Assembly: GCA_903848655.1 (NCBI GenBank)
Contig: CAINGT010000089.1
Location: 1 to 36,067 of the forward strand
DNA from: an uncultured Sphingomonadales bacterium
GTDB lineage: Bacteria; Pseudomonadota; Alphaproteobacteria; Sphingomonadales; Sphingomonadaceae
Reading direction: 5' to 3'
Length of the DNA stretch: 36,067 bases
Notes under the pieces: generated by a model
Databases searched by the model: none
The model's input: only the letters and a program-made list of their open reading frames with translations
Told to the model about the DNA's origin: nothing
Part shown: positions 8,159 through 16,900 of the stretch, piece by piece
Layout: every line of letters starts with the position of its first letter
How positions within the stretch are numbered: position 1 is the first letter of the stretch
Made by a program: the position numbers and the translations under genes

Positions 8159-10270
8159 TCAGACTGCGTGGCCCGCCAGCGCCGCCAGCAGCAGCAGCGC
8201 GACGATATTGGTGATCTTGATCATCGGGTTGACCGCTGGCCCTGCGGTATCCTTGTAGGGATCACCCACCGTGTCGCCGGTCACTGCCGCTTTGTGCGCG
8301 TCAGAGCCTTTGCCGCCGTGGTGGCCATCTTCGATGTATTTTTTGGCATTGTCCCACGCCCCGCCGCCCGATGTCATCGACAGCGCGACGAACAGCCCGC
8401 TGACGATCACACCCAGCAACAACGCGCCGAGCGCGGCAAAACCATTGGCCGCGCCCGCCACCCAGGCGATCACGAAATAGACCACCACTGGTGCAAGCAC
8501 CGGCAGCAGCGACGGCACGATCATTTCCTTGATTGCCGCTTTGGTCACCAGATCGACGGTGCGTGCATAGTCGGGTCGGCTGGTCCCGGCCATAATGCCG
8601 GGGTTTGACGCAAACTGGTCGCGCACATCGACCACCACATCCCCCGCCGCGCGGCCCACCGCGGTCATGCCCATTGCCCCGAACAGATAGGGCAACAGCG
8701 CGCCGAGCAGCAAGCCAACGATGACATAGGGGTTTTCCAGGCTGAAATCGACTTTCAACGCCGGGAAAAATTCGCGCAAATCGGTGGTATAAGCGCCAAA
8801 CAGCACGAGCGCGGCAAGCCCGGCTGACCCGATGGCATAGCCTTTGGTCACCGCTTTGGTGGTGTTGCCCACGGCATCGAGCGCATCGGTCTTTTCGCGC
8901 ACCGAGTCATCAAGCCCGGCCATTTCGGCGATCCCGCCGGCATTGTCGGTAACCGGACCATAGGCATCGAGCGCCACGACCATCCCGGCCAGCGCCAGCA
9001 TCGCAGTCGCGGCATAAGCGATGCCGATCAGCCCGCCCAGCTTGTACGACACCACAATCCCGGCGCAGATTACCAGTGTTGGCAGTGCGGTCGCTTCAAG
9101 GCTGATCGCCAGTCCCTGAATGACATTGGTGCCATGCCCGGTGACCGAGGCTTTCGCGATGGAGCGCACCGGGCGATAGCCTGTGCCGGTGTAATATTCG
9201 GTGATCCAGATGATTAGGCCGGTGATCGCCAGCCCGACGAGCGTGCTGTAAAACAGCGTGCGCCCGGTGAGCACCGCTCCGCCCGTGGTATAATGGCCGA
9301 TCGCCGCATCAACATCGCCGAGCGTATAGCGGATGGCAAACCAGATCGCCGGGATCGACAGCACCGTCGTCACCAGAAAGCCTTTGTACATCGCCCCCAT
9401 AATGTTGTTCGAAGCGCCCAGCCGCACGAAATAGGTGCCAATGATCGACGTGATAATGCATACCCCGCCAATCAGCAGCGGCAGGCTCATCAGCGGCAGC
9501 AGCATGGTGCCCAGCCCTTTGACGAGCAGCGCGGTCAGCACCATCGTCGCGCCGATGGTCACGACATAAGTCTCAAACAAGTCGGCGGCCATCCCGGCGC
9601 AATCGCCGACATTGTCACCGACGTTGTCGGCGATCACCGCCGGATTGCGTGGGTCGTCTTCGGGAATTCCCGCTTCGACTTTGCCGACCAGATCGGCCCC
9701 AACGTCCGCCGCTTTGGTAAAGATCCCGCCGCCCAGCCGGGCAAAGATCGACACCAGCGATGCGCCGAGCGCGAGCGCAGTGAGCGCAGTAATCACGGTA
9801 CGTGCATCGGGGGCAAAGCCGCCCGGCCCGGTCAGATAGCCAAAAAAGCCTGCAATCGCCAGCAGCGCCAGCCCGGCCACGAGCAGTCCGGTGATCGCCC
9901 CGGCGCGAAACGCCAGCGTCAGCCCGGCCTGCAGCCCGGTTTGCGCGGCGGCGGCGGTGCGCACATTGGCGCGCACCGAAACATTCATGCCGATGAAACC
10001 GGCGGCACCCGACAATGTTGCGCCGATAACAAATCCGGTCGCGGCAATTGGCCCGAGAAACACCAGCACGATCACCGCCACCACCACGCCAACGACCGCG
10101 ATGGCGGTATATTGGCGCTTCAGATAGGCTTGCGCACCTTCCTGAATCGCCCCGGCAATGTCTTGCATTATCTGGTTGCCAGCCGAAGCGCCGAGCACCT
10201 GACGGCTGGTGATAAAGCCATAGACGATAGCCAGCAGACCGAGAGCTATCGATATTGCAATGAGATTCAC
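8159..10270 (-). CDS. hppA: K+-independent membrane-bound proton-translocating pyrophosphatase
   Basis: This integral membrane H+-PPase couples pyrophosphate hydrolysis to proton pumping. At 703 residues with about 16 hydrophobic segments it is full length. The catalytic loops are intact: [19 protein letters not shown] (about 189-207) followed by [18 protein letters not shown] (about 216-233), plus '[16 protein letters not shown]' (about 435-450). The subtype is set by [10 protein letters not shown] (468-477): Lys472, with Thr475 three residues on, is the pair that marks K+-independent enzymes, where K+-dependent ones have Ala. The start is GTG (10268-10270), preceded by AAAGGGGA at good spacing. 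A terminator-like hairpin follows. The inverted repeat at 10305-10325 lies in its leader. Confidence 0.97.
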   Translation of the reverse strand: MNLIAISIALGLLAIVYGFITSRQVLGASAGNQIMQDIAGAIQEGAQAYLKRQYTAIAVVGVVVAVIVLVFLGPIAATGFVIGATLSGAAGFIGMNVSVRANVRTAAAAQTGLQAGLTLAFRAGAITGLLVAGLALLAIAGFFGYLTGPGGFAPDARTVITALTALALGASLVSIFARLGGGIFTKAADVGADLVGKVEAGIPEDDPRNPAVIADNVGDNVGDCAGMAADLFETYVVTIGATMVLTALLVKGLGTMLLPLMSLPLLIGGVCIITSIIGTYFVRLGASNNIMGAMYKGFLVTTVLSIPAIWFAIRYTLGDVDAAIGHYTTGGAVLTGRTLFYSTLVGLAITGLIIWITEYYTGTGYRPVRSIAKASVTGHGTNVIQGLAISLEATALPTLVICAGIVVSYKLGGLIGIAYAATAMLALAGMVVALDAYGPVTDNAGGIAEMAGLDDSVREKTDALDAVGNTTKAVTKGYAIGSAGLAALVLFGAYTTDLREFFPALKVDFSLENPYVIVGLLLGALLPYLFGAMGMTAVGRAAGDVVVDVRDQFASNPGIMAGTSRPDYARTVDLVTKAAIKEMIVPSLLPVLAPVVVYFVIAWVAGAANGFAALGALLLGVIVSGLFVALSMTSGGGAWDNAKKYIEDGHHGGKGSDAHKAAVTGDTVGDPYKDTAGPAVNPMIKITNIVALLLLAALAGHAV

Positions 10271-10304
10271 GTTGGCATCCCCTTTGAAGCGTGCGCCGAC
10301 ATCG

Positions 10305-10325
10305 CGGGCGAACCCGGTTCGCCCG
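10305..10325. repeat. Perfect inverted repeat in the hppA leader / thiL trailer
   Basis: CGGGCGAACC and GGTTCGCCCG are exact reverse complements separated by one base. The repeat lies about 35 nt upstream of the hppA GTG and about 60 nt beyond the thiL stop, both genes being on the minus strand. It could be a terminator for the thiL transcript (no T run follows), an operator for hppA, or a leader hairpin. The sequence alone does not decide. Confidence 0.45.
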
Positions 10326-10386
10326 GTTTGGCGCGATGCTCTAGGGATTTATTTGCGCCCGGCAAGCCTTTCCTTGCGCGTGGGTG

Positions 10387-11277
10387 CTAGCCATGAACAT
10401 AGCCGAGCCGTCCGCGCGGCGGTGCGCCATCAACCAGCAGATGGGTACCGCCGAATGCGTGCGCTTTGCCAATCGCGTGCGCAGGGCAGGGCGGGTGTTG
10501 ACCGGGGGGCAGCGTGAACAGCAACTGATAGTCTTCACCCCACGTCATCGCATCGTAGCGACGATCATCGGCAAGCGCTGCGGCGAAAGGCACAGCGGCA
10601 GACGCGATATCAAGCGTGATCGCGCTCGCTTGCGCCAGTCGCATGGCATCGATCAGCAGCCCGTCGGACACGTCCATCATCGCGCTGACCCACGGGGCGA
10701 GCGCTACTCCGTCGTCAAGGCACGGCACCGGGCGGCGAAACGCCAGCGTCTCGACCCCTGCCAGCCCATTGCACAAGGCTTCAAACCCCAGCATGGCCGC
10801 GCCCACCGGGCCGGTGATCCACAGCCGGTCCCCCGGCTGTGCCCCGTCGCGCCCCGGTACCGGGCAATGGGTCGCGCGGCCCAACGCGGTTAGCCCGTGG
10901 CTGCGCCCGCCGCCGGGCGTGCCCGACACGCTATCCCCGCCCAGCAACGGCACACCGAATGCTGCCAGCGCTTCGCCCAGGCCTGTCGCAAAGCGGGCGT
11001 CATCCGGCCCCAGCGTATAGCCCAGCAGCACGCCAATCGGCACAGCGCCCTTCGCGGCAAGATCGGACAGATTGGTCGCCAGCAGCTTCCACGCGATGTC
11101 GGCTTCATCCTGCCCGGGCAGCCAGTGGACCCCTTCGACCATCATGTCGTGGGTAATCACCAGCGTTTCCTTGCCGAACGCGATCACCGCCGCATCGTCG
11201 CGCAAGCCGCGCGCCGCCGGATCGCTCGCCAGTGCGCGCATCATCGCGACAAAGGCGGTTTCGCACGCCACCGTCAT
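10387..11277 (-). CDS. thiL: Thiamine-monophosphate kinase
   Basis: ThiL phosphorylates thiamine monophosphate to the cofactor thiamine pyrophosphate with ATP. The 296-residue product is of the PurM/AIR synthase fold and slightly shorter than the ~320 typical. Visible motifs are 'LRDDAAVI' near residue 27, 'THDMMVEGVHW' (metal-binding Asp), 'WKLLATNLSDLAAKGAVP' (family signature), 'LLGGDSVSG', 'MMDVSDGLLIDAMRLA' and 'WGEDYQLLFTLP' (C-terminal Asp), in family order. The ATG overlaps the stop of the enoyl-CoA hydratase gene (ATGA), so it is the second gene of that transcript. In many alphaproteobacteria thiL follows nusB; here it does not. Confidence 0.94.
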   Translation of the reverse strand: MTVACETAFVAMMRALASDPAARGLRDDAAVIAFGKETLVITHDMMVEGVHWLPGQDEADIAWKLLATNLSDLAAKGAVPIGVLLGYTLGPDDARFATGLGEALAAFGVPLLGGDSVSGTPGGGRSHGLTALGRATHCPVPGRDGAQPGDRLWITGPVGAAMLGFEALCNGLAGVETLAFRRPVPCLDDGVALAPWVSAMMDVSDGLLIDAMRLAQASAITLDIASAAVPFAAALADDRRYDAMTWGEDYQLLFTLPPGQHPPCPAHAIGKAHAFGGTHLLVDGAPPRGRLGYVHG

Positions 11278-12083
11278 TCGCCGGTAAAATGCGGGGGCCG
11301 CTTGTCGAGAATCGCCGCGACCGCTTCGGCATGGTCGCGCGTTTCGTGCGCGATGGCCTGATAGGCGGCGGACAGTTCAAGGCTGTCGTGCGCGCGGCCA
11401 TGCTGCGCTTCGCGCAACAGCTTTTTGGTCAGCCGCAGCGCGCGCGGCGGGTTGGCTGCGATTTCGTGCGCGATGCCCAGCGCGGCGGGCAGCAGTTCGG
11501 GCAGCGGCACCACGCGGCTGACCAGCCCGATAGTCTGGCCATAGGCGGCATCAAAGCTGCGCCCGGTCAGCAGCAATTCGGCGGCGAGCGAATAGCCGAC
11601 GATGCGCTGCAACGTCCACGCGCCGCCATCGCCGGGCACGATTCCCACTTTGATAAAGCTCGCCGCCATGCGCGCGCTGTCGGCGGCGATGCGGATGTCG
11701 CACAGACACGCCAGATCGAGTCCCAGCCCGACGGCATGGCCGTTGATCGCGGCAATCAGCGGAATTTCGCAATCGAGCAGTGCGCGGACCACACGCTGCA
11801 CCCCGCGCCGATAATTGGCGCGGGTCGAATCCGGCTGATCGAGCACGCCGATGCCGTTGCGCGCCTGCATCCCCCGGAGATTGCCGCCGCTGCAAAAGGC
11901 GCGACCAGCCCCGGTCAGCACAATCGCGCAAACGCTGCGGTCGTTGCCCAGCGCAAACAGTGTATCGACGATCATGTCGCAATCTTCGATCGAGCCGATG
12001 GCGTTGAGCGCATCGGGCCGGTTCATCGTCAGCACCACCACGCGGCCTTGGCGTTCGACGGTCAGAAACGGGGGAAGCGCCAT
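11274..12083 (-). CDS. Enoyl-CoA hydratase/isomerase family protein
   Basis: This is a crotonase-fold protein of 269 residues, probably acting in fatty acid or aromatic acyl-CoA beta-oxidation. Two oxyanion-hole regions are visible: 'GAGRAFCSGGNLRGM' (about residues 60-74) and 'NGHAVGLGLDLACLCDIRIAA' (about 114-134). These are followed by 'FIKVGIVPGDGGAWTLQRIVG', which has Asp-Gly-Gly where many hydratases have a catalytic Glu, and 'LTGRSFDAAYGQTIGLVSRVV'. The C-terminal helix 'RDHAEAVAAILDKRPPHFTG' is typical. The ATG at 12083 (MALPPF) is chosen, with AAAGG upstream; the open frame extends to 12149. It is divergent from the thiolase gene across 154 nt and overlaps thiL by 4 nt. Substrate unknown. 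Confidence 0.9.
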   Translation of the reverse strand: MALPPFLTVERQGRVVVLTMNRPDALNAIGSIEDCDMIVDTLFALGNDRSVCAIVLTGAGRAFCSGGNLRGMQARNGIGVLDQPDSTRANYRRGVQRVVRALLDCEIPLIAAINGHAVGLGLDLACLCDIRIAADSARMAASFIKVGIVPGDGGAWTLQRIVGYSLAAELLLTGRSFDAAYGQTIGLVSRVVPLPELLPAALGIAHEIAANPPRALRLTKKLLREAQHGRAHDSLELSAAYQAIAHETRDHAEAVAAILDKRPPHFTGE

Positions 12084-12169
12084 GGCATTGCCTTTGCAAA
12101 CGGGATGATGATCGAGCCGAGCGGTGCCACAGGCCAAAGCACGGCGCAAATGCCGCGTTCAAGGCATGC

Positions 12170-12207
12170 TTGACCGGCACGCCGCAGTTGCTTAATCGAA
12201 CAGTTAA
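12170..12207 (+). promoter_or_regulatory. Weak candidate promoter/operator before the thiolase gene
   Basis: TTGACC (12170-12175) is a fair -35 box, followed after 17 nt by TAATCG (12193-12198), a poor -10 box. An imperfect palindrome, TTAA-N8-TTAA (12192-12207), overlaps the latter. With a TetR gene at the end of the same operon and a divergent enoyl-CoA hydratase gene, this is the logical place for an autoregulatory TetR operator. The match is weak and this is inference from layout. Confidence 0.28.
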
Positions 12208-12237
12208 ACAGCGGCGGCTTTCTGGAGTATGCGGGAC

Positions 12238-13410
12238 ATGGCAACGGCTTATATCGTGGATGCGGTGCGGACTGCAGGCGGGCGGCGCAATGGACGGCTT
12301 GCCGGGGTGCATCCCGTCGATCTGGCCGCGCAAACGCTCGATGCCCTGGTGGCGCGCAGCGGGATCGATCCGCAGGCGATTGACGATGTCATCATGGGCT
12401 GTGTCAGCCAGGGCGGGCAACAGGCCGGGCAAGTCGGGCGCAATGCGGTGCTGGCGGCGCGACTGCTGCCCGAATCGACCCCGGCGGTGACGATTGACCG
12501 CCAGTGCGGATCATCGCAGCAGGCGATCCAGTTTGCCGCGCAAGCGGTCATGTCCGGGGTGCAGGACGTGGTGATCGCTGCCGGGGTGGAAAGCATGACG
12601 CGGGTGCCGATGGGAAGCACCGCCGCATTTCATGCCGAACATGGCCTTGGCACGTACAAATCACCCGGGCTGGAAGCGAAATATCCCGGCGTGATGTGGT
12701 CGCAATTCATGGGCGCGGAAATGATCGTGGCCAAACATGGGCTGACCAAGGATCAGCTCGACCGGTTTGCGCTCGACAGCCATCACAAGGCGATTGCCGC
12801 CACGCGCGCCGGGGCTTTTGCCCATGAAATCGTGCCGGTGGAGATCGACACTGCTGATGGCCCGGCGCTCCATTCCATCGACGAAGGCATCCGCTTTGAC
12901 GCGACGCTTGACAGCATCGCCTCGGTCAAATTGATGACTCCTGGCGGGGCTTTGTCGGCGGCCAGCGCCAGCCAGATCTGCGATGGTGCGAGCGCGGTGC
13001 TGGTGGTATCCGAAGCCGCGCTCAAGCGCTATAATCTGACCCCGTTGGCCCGCATCCATACATTGACGGTAACCGCAGGCGATCCGGTCATCATGCTGGA
13101 AGAACCGCTGTTTGCCACCGACCGGGCGCTGGCGCGCGCCGGGCTGACCATCGGTGATATTGATCTGTTCGAAGTCAACGAAGCCTTTGCCTCGGTACCG
13201 TTGGCCTGGCTCAAGCACACCGGGGCCGATCCGGCGCGGCTCAATGTCAATGGCGGGGCGATTGCGCTGGGTCATCCGCTGGGCGCATCGGGCACCAAAT
13301 TGATGGCGACACTGCTCAACGCGCTAAAGGCGCGCGGGTTGAAATATGGTCTGCAGACGATGTGCGAAGGCGGCGGCGTTGCGAATGTGACCATCGTCGA
13401 AGCGCTGTGA
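12238..13410 (+). CDS. Acetyl-CoA acetyltransferase (thiolase)
   Basis: This thiolase-family enzyme does acetoacetyl-CoA formation or 3-ketoacyl-CoA cleavage. The product is 390 residues. Nucleophile Cys90 lies in 'IDRQCGSSQQA', His346 in 'GGAIALGHPLGASG' and second catalytic Cys376 in 'MCEGGGVANVTIVE', all intact. An ATG at 12229 is 1 nt after the SD (GGAG, 12224-12227), while the ATG at 12238 is 10 nt after it, so 12238 is preferred. The context of a divergent enoyl-CoA hydratase and a coupled TetR regulator suggests an acyl-CoA degradation unit. The stop overlaps the tetR GTG by 4 nt. 'Acetyl-CoA C-acyltransferase' is an equally fair name. Confidence 0.95.
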   Translation: MATAYIVDAVRTAGGRRNGRLAGVHPVDLAAQTLDALVARSGIDPQAIDDVIMGCVSQGGQQAGQVGRNAVLAARLLPESTPAVTIDRQCGSSQQAIQFAAQAVMSGVQDVVIAAGVESMTRVPMGSTAAFHAEHGLGTYKSPGLEAKYPGVMWSQFMGAEMIVAKHGLTKDQLDRFALDSHHKAIAATRAGAFAHEIVPVEIDTADGPALHSIDEGIRFDATLDSIASVKLMTPGGALSAASASQICDGASAVLVVSEAALKRYNLTPLARIHTLTVTAGDPVIMLEEPLFATDRALARAGLTIGDIDLFEVNEAFASVPLAWLKHTGADPARLNVNGGAIALGHPLGASGTKLMATLLNALKARGLKYGLQTMCEGGGVANVTIVEAL

Positions 13411-14048
13411 AACCCGCCGTCGCTGCGCCCGCATCCCCGCAGCCCGGCGCGCGCGAGCTGCTGCTGGAAACCGCATCGCAGATTATGCGCGAAGGCGATC
13501 AGGTCGATATTTCGTTGTCCGAACTGTCACTGCGATCGGGGCTCAATTCGGCGCTGGTCAAATACTATTTCGGCAACAAGGCGGGAATGCTCAACGCCTT
13601 GCTTGACCGCGACATGGTGGCAATCATCCGCTCGGTCGATGCATTGCTCGCCAAAGACGACATGACGCCCGAGGCTAAATTGCGCCGCCATATCGGCAAA
13701 TGCATCGACACCTATTTTGCTTATCCCTACCTCAACCGGCTGCTGATGCGCCAGGTGCGCGACAGCGATGAGGCAGAGGCGCGGCGCATTGCCGACCAGT
13801 ACCTGACCCCGCTGCGGGTGGCTTATGACCGGCTGATCGCCGCCGGAGTCGCGACCGGTTCGTTCCGCCGGGTCGATCCGCAACTGTTCCATTTCACGCT
13901 GACGGGTGCCGCCGACCGGTTCTTTTCAGCCCGGCTGGTGCTGCGCCATTGTTATGGCGAAGACACCCTGACCGAAGCTTTGCGCGACCGCTATCGCGAA
14001 CACACCGTCGATTTCGTCATGGCAGGAATTCTCGCAACCAGTGCATGA
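13407..14048 (+). CDS. TetR family transcriptional regulator
   Basis: This 213-residue repressor-type protein has an N-terminal helix-turn-helix (about residues 36-56: 'SLSELSLRSGLNSALVKYYFGNK'-like, with the YYF...K end typical of TetR recognition helices). A helical ligand-binding domain follows. The GTG start at 13407 overlaps the thiolase stop (GTGA). The frame extends a little further upstream but inside the thiolase gene. Co-translation with a thiolase suggests it senses an acyl-CoA or related ligand and controls this operon and perhaps the divergent hydratase-thiL unit; that is inference. The HTH and the C-terminal region (ending VDFVMAGILATSA) are complete. Confidence 0.9.
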   Translation: MKPAVAAPASPQPGARELLLETASQIMREGDQVDISLSELSLRSGLNSALVKYYFGNKAGMLNALLDRDMVAIIRSVDALLAKDDMTPEAKLRRHIGKCIDTYFAYPYLNRLLMRQVRDSDEAEARRIADQYLTPLRVAYDRLIAAGVATGSFRRVDPQLFHFTLTGAADRFFSARLVLRHCYGEDTLTEALRDRYREHTVDFVMAGILATSA

Positions 14049-14131
14049 TGCGGTTTGATCGAACTGCATCACGCTACCATTGCCATTCCGGTGCCGAGAT
14101 CAAGCCCCGAAATTTGCAAAAGCGCCGGTTT

Positions 14132-14235
14132 TAGAGCGTGATGCGAAAAAGTGGGAACCGGTTTTTCGCAAAAAATCACGCGAAAACAATGACTCTAGAG
14201 CGGAATGCAATTCAATCTAATCGCATTCCGCTCTA
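14132..14235. repeat. Double-hairpin palindromic repeat, copy A (104 bp)
   Basis: The unit starts TAGAGC and ends GCTCTA. Hairpin 1 (14136-14181) pairs GCGTGAT with ATCACGC and GCGAAAAA with TTTTTCGC. Hairpin 2 (14196-14235) pairs TAGAGCGGAATGC with GCATTCCGCTCTA. It is the same length as copy D (35364-35467) and I count only 3 differences. It lies between the convergent tetR and outer-membrane protein genes, where it could act as a bidirectional terminator or mRNA end stabiliser. Confidence 0.93.
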
Positions 14236-14299
14236 AACCCGGCATCGGCGCGCACCGTGGCCAGGTTCTGCAACCGGCTTTGCCCTTGTCGTGGCTCGC

Positions 14300-15751
14300 T
14301 CACTTGAATTTGACCCGGGCAAACAGCATGAATGACGTGGGTTGCGATCCATAACTCGCGTCAAGCGCCAAAGGCAGGGCGTATGTGCTGATTAGTCCAC
14401 CAAGATCAAGCGCGAGATGGGCCACCGTGGGAAGCGTTCGGAAATAGCCGATGCTGAATTTCGAGACATTGAAAACCTGTTCGGACAACGGGCTGCCGGG
14501 CAGCAACAGTTCATCCTTGTCGGCATTTTCCGCGCGGCCAAAGATCGTGTTCGCGCCAAGGCTGAGCGCTGATTCCGCCAGGAACGCGTTAAGCCTGTTG
14601 CCGGGCTGGTTGCGGTTTTGCCCCCAGGCAACGCTGGTCTCCCAAATGCCGTTGGATAAAGCGCGGTCATATGTGGCCGAAGCGGTAATCCGGTGCTGAT
14701 TGACATCGGGCATCAGTTGTTCCGGACTGTGGATGGACCCGTAACTGATCTGCATCGACCAATTGGTGGTGGGGTTGACCGTCAGGCGGGTTGACCACGA
14801 ATCGAATCGCGCGCGGTTAAAGCCCCAGCGGTGCTGATCGGGTTCGCGGCCCGTGAAATCGGACACTTCCAGCTTGACCGGGCCAAGCGCAAGACCGCCG
14901 GTGATGACGCCAAAGGTAATGTGCGTTGAATCGAGCCAGTGGTGATCGATCGGAGTTTCGGGATTGGCCATGCCGGCAAAGCGGTGCAAATAGGTAACCG
15001 GGCCAAGCGCTGGTTCACCCGGATAGCCGGCATAAACAAACCCGGTGACATGAGATCCAAGCGGACGGCTGTATGTAATCGACAATTCCGACAGGAAATT
15101 GTGCGGGTGCTGGCGATCAATAAGCGGCATTTTGCCATCTGCGGTTTCACCGGTCTGCAACAGCAGCGGGTAGCCCGCTTGGCCCATCAGCGGATCGAGC
15201 GATAACGCACCGTGAAGTGTCACCATGCCTGCGTCCACCGGGTGCTGCGCCATGGCCATGACGTGCGATTGCACAAACGTCTTGTGATCGCCCCGCAGAC
15301 CACCCTGATCGTCGTGGATTGCGGTGGCATAGCCGTGCAGCATGGCTTTCCAGCCGCCCAATTGTCCGTGGAGACCCTGATGCGGTGCTGCATCGGGTTG
15401 CCAAGCCGTTCCCGATGCATCGCGCGTCATCGCATAAGCGCCAAGCGCGCCTTGCATCATGGCGTGCCCGGCGTGCGATGGATCGGCGGGCATGTCCATG
15501 CCAGCCATTGCACCATGATCCGGCGGGTTAGAGCGTGATGCGAACGAGCGGGTACCGGTTTTTTGCAATACATCACGCCAAAACAAAGGCTCTTGAGCTG
15601 GATGCGATTCTGGATTTTTGCTCCCTGGTCCATGCAATCCGCGCGGCGCGACAGAGTTGTGATCGGCAGGGGCCGCTTCGGCAAAGGCAGGCCGCGCGGC
15701 GAGCAAAATCAGCGCCGGCGCCAATGCGCCAATCGAACGAACACGTGGCAT
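14300..15751 (-). CDS. Predicted outer-membrane protein, His/Met-rich, metal-resistance type
   Basis: The product is 483 residues. It has a signal peptide (about 1-24, ending RPAFA). A His/Met-rich stretch (about 79-103, including HGAMAGMDM and HAGHAMM) suggests copper or other metal binding. The rest alternates like a beta-barrel, with many aromatic/polar strands, and ends ARVKFK. Phrases such as 'GAYAMTRDASGTAWQPD', 'MAQHPVDAG' and 'IDRQHPHNFLSELS' recall hypothetical proteins found beside copper/heavy-metal resistance genes (from memory). ATG 15751 is chosen over the frame's first ATG at 15772 for the signal peptide and an AAGGG upstream. Residues about 45-75 are encoded by an inserted palindromic repeat. 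No metal-efflux gene is next to it here. Confidence 0.8.
   Translation of the reverse strand: MPRVRSIGALAPALILLAARPAFAEAAPADHNSVAPRGLHGPGSKNPESHPAQEPLFWRDVLQKTGTRSFASRSNPPDHGAMAGMDMPADPSHAGHAMMQGALGAYAMTRDASGTAWQPDAAPHQGLHGQLGGWKAMLHGYATAIHDDQGGLRGDHKTFVQSHVMAMAQHPVDAGMVTLHGALSLDPLMGQAGYPLLLQTGETADGKMPLIDRQHPHNFLSELSITYSRPLGSHVTGFVYAGYPGEPALGPVTYLHRFAGMANPETPIDHHWLDSTHITFGVITGGLALGPVKLEVSDFTGREPDQHRWGFNRARFDSWSTRLTVNPTTNWSMQISYGSIHSPEQLMPDVNQHRITASATYDRALSNGIWETSVAWGQNRNQPGNRLNAFLAESALSLGANTIFGRAENADKDELLLPGSPLSEQVFNVSKFSIGYFRTLPTVAHLALDLGGLISTYALPLALDASYGSQPTSFMLFARVKFK
15529..15620. repeat. Palindromic repeat copy B, inside a coding sequence (degenerate)
   Basis: The copy begins TAGAGCGTGATGCGAACGAG, and hairpin 1 is recognisable (GCGTGATG ... 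CATCACGC around GGTACC). The second hairpin is decayed: its left arm reads GAGCTGGATGCGATT and its right arm is no longer complementary. It lies wholly within the outer-membrane protein gene, read on the minus strand without a stop or frameshift. It contributes 'WRDVLQKTGTRSFASRSN', the same peptide type as a minus-strand reading of copy D (SRDLLRKTGSHFFASRSN). Confidence 0.88.
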
Positions 15752-15867
15752 CGTAAACCCTTCTTGCAGCACCCTGCAGCATGACGCAAAAAAGCGGGCA
15801 TGTCGCCACCGGCATACCTGCGGCGGCTATTCGCCCCGCGTCGTTGCCGCGCCGAGGGCAGACGTGG

Positions 15868-16890
15868 TCAGCCGATCTTCTTGTTGACGAAGTTATCGGC
15901 GATCGAACAGGCCGCAGGTCCCAGGATCACCACGAACAGCGTCGGCAGGATGAACAGGATCAGCGGCACGGTCATGATGGCCGGCAGCCGTGCCGCTTTT
16001 TCTTCGGCACGCATCATGCGCTCATTGCGGAATTCGGCTGACAGCACCCGCAGCGATGATGCCAGCGGGGTGCCGTATTTTTCGGTCTGGATCAGCGTCG
16101 CGGTCACGCCTTTGACCGCTTCAAGGTTCACGCGATAGCTCAGGTTTTCAAACGCTTGGCGCCGCTCGTTCAGGAATGCCAGTTCGATCGTGGTCAGTGC
16201 GAATTCGTCGGCCAGTTCGGGGTAGGCACGGCCCAGTTCACGCGCCACGCGGGCAAAACCGGTATCGACGGTCAGCCCGGCTTCGGCGCAGATAACCAGC
16301 AGATCGAGCGCATCGGGCAGACCTTTGCGGACTTCGGCAGTGCGTTTGCCGACCAGATTGGCCAACCAGATGTTCGGCAGCAAATAGCCGAACAGCAACA
16401 TGACGCCAAATGCACCAAATCGTTTGTAGGACGGCCATTCGGGAAACAGGTTGGTGCCAAACACTACCAGCGCGGTCAGTCCGCCAAACGCGATCGGGCA
16501 AATCAGCCGCGCCAGGATGATCGCAACCCCCCATTCCTTTTTGCGGATGCCGGCTTGTGCCAGCTTTTGCTGCACTTCGCTGACCTGGCTTTCCTGCAAC
16601 ACGCTTAACGATTGCAGAAAGCCGCGTATCCGATCAGTGGTGGCGTTGCGGCGGATAATGCTGGCGCGTTTGCGGGTTGGCGCGACGACGATCCCCGCTT
16701 TCAACTCTTCGCGCCGTGCGTTCAGCGCTTTGATCCGTTTGGCCATCGGATCGCGGACGGTAACTGCCGCGTAGATCGCCAGCACCACCACGGCGACCGC
16801 CAGCATTGCCGGAATCCAGCCGACCGCAACGATATCGACCCCGAACAGGGTCGGATGATCGGGAGTGGCAGTGGTTTGCGGTGTGCTCAT
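15868..16890 (-). CDS. tadC: Tad pilus inner-membrane platform protein TadC
   Basis: TadC is one of two inner-membrane platform proteins of the tight-adherence (Flp/type IVc) pilus. The 340-residue product has an N-terminal membrane segment (about 22-45), a cytoplasmic region, a hydrophobic pair near 120-145 and 155-180, and a T2SS-F/GspF domain (about 185-320: 'GLPDALDLLVICAEAGLTVDTGFARVAREL'). This is followed by 'LIQTEKYGTPLASSLRVLSAEFRNERMMRAEEKAARLP' and a final hydrophobic stretch (about 300-325). It follows tadB by 10 nt on the minus strand and is the last visible gene of the locus; no tadD-like TPR gene follows. The start codon is ATG with a poor SD. Confidence 0.95.
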   Translation of the reverse strand: MSTPQTTATPDHPTLFGVDIVAVGWIPAMLAVAVVVLAIYAAVTVRDPMAKRIKALNARREELKAGIVVAPTRKRASIIRRNATTDRIRGFLQSLSVLQESQVSEVQQKLAQAGIRKKEWGVAIILARLICPIAFGGLTALVVFGTNLFPEWPSYKRFGAFGVMLLFGYLLPNIWLANLVGKRTAEVRKGLPDALDLLVICAEAGLTVDTGFARVARELGRAYPELADEFALTTIELAFLNERRQAFENLSYRVNLEAVKGVTATLIQTEKYGTPLASSLRVLSAEFRNERMMRAEEKAARLPAIMTVPLILFILPTLFVVILGPAACSIADNFVNKKIG

Positions 16891-16900
16891 GCGTGCAAGC

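Noticed and set aside
9293..10390. A 365-codon plus-strand open frame antisense to hppA.
   Set aside because: Arg/His/Gln-rich shadow; the catalytic loops of hppA fix the coding strand.
12192..12207. TTAA-N8-TTAA as a definite TetR operator.
   Set aside because: Only the outer four bases and one inner position are symmetric; it is kept only as a low-confidence regulatory candidate.
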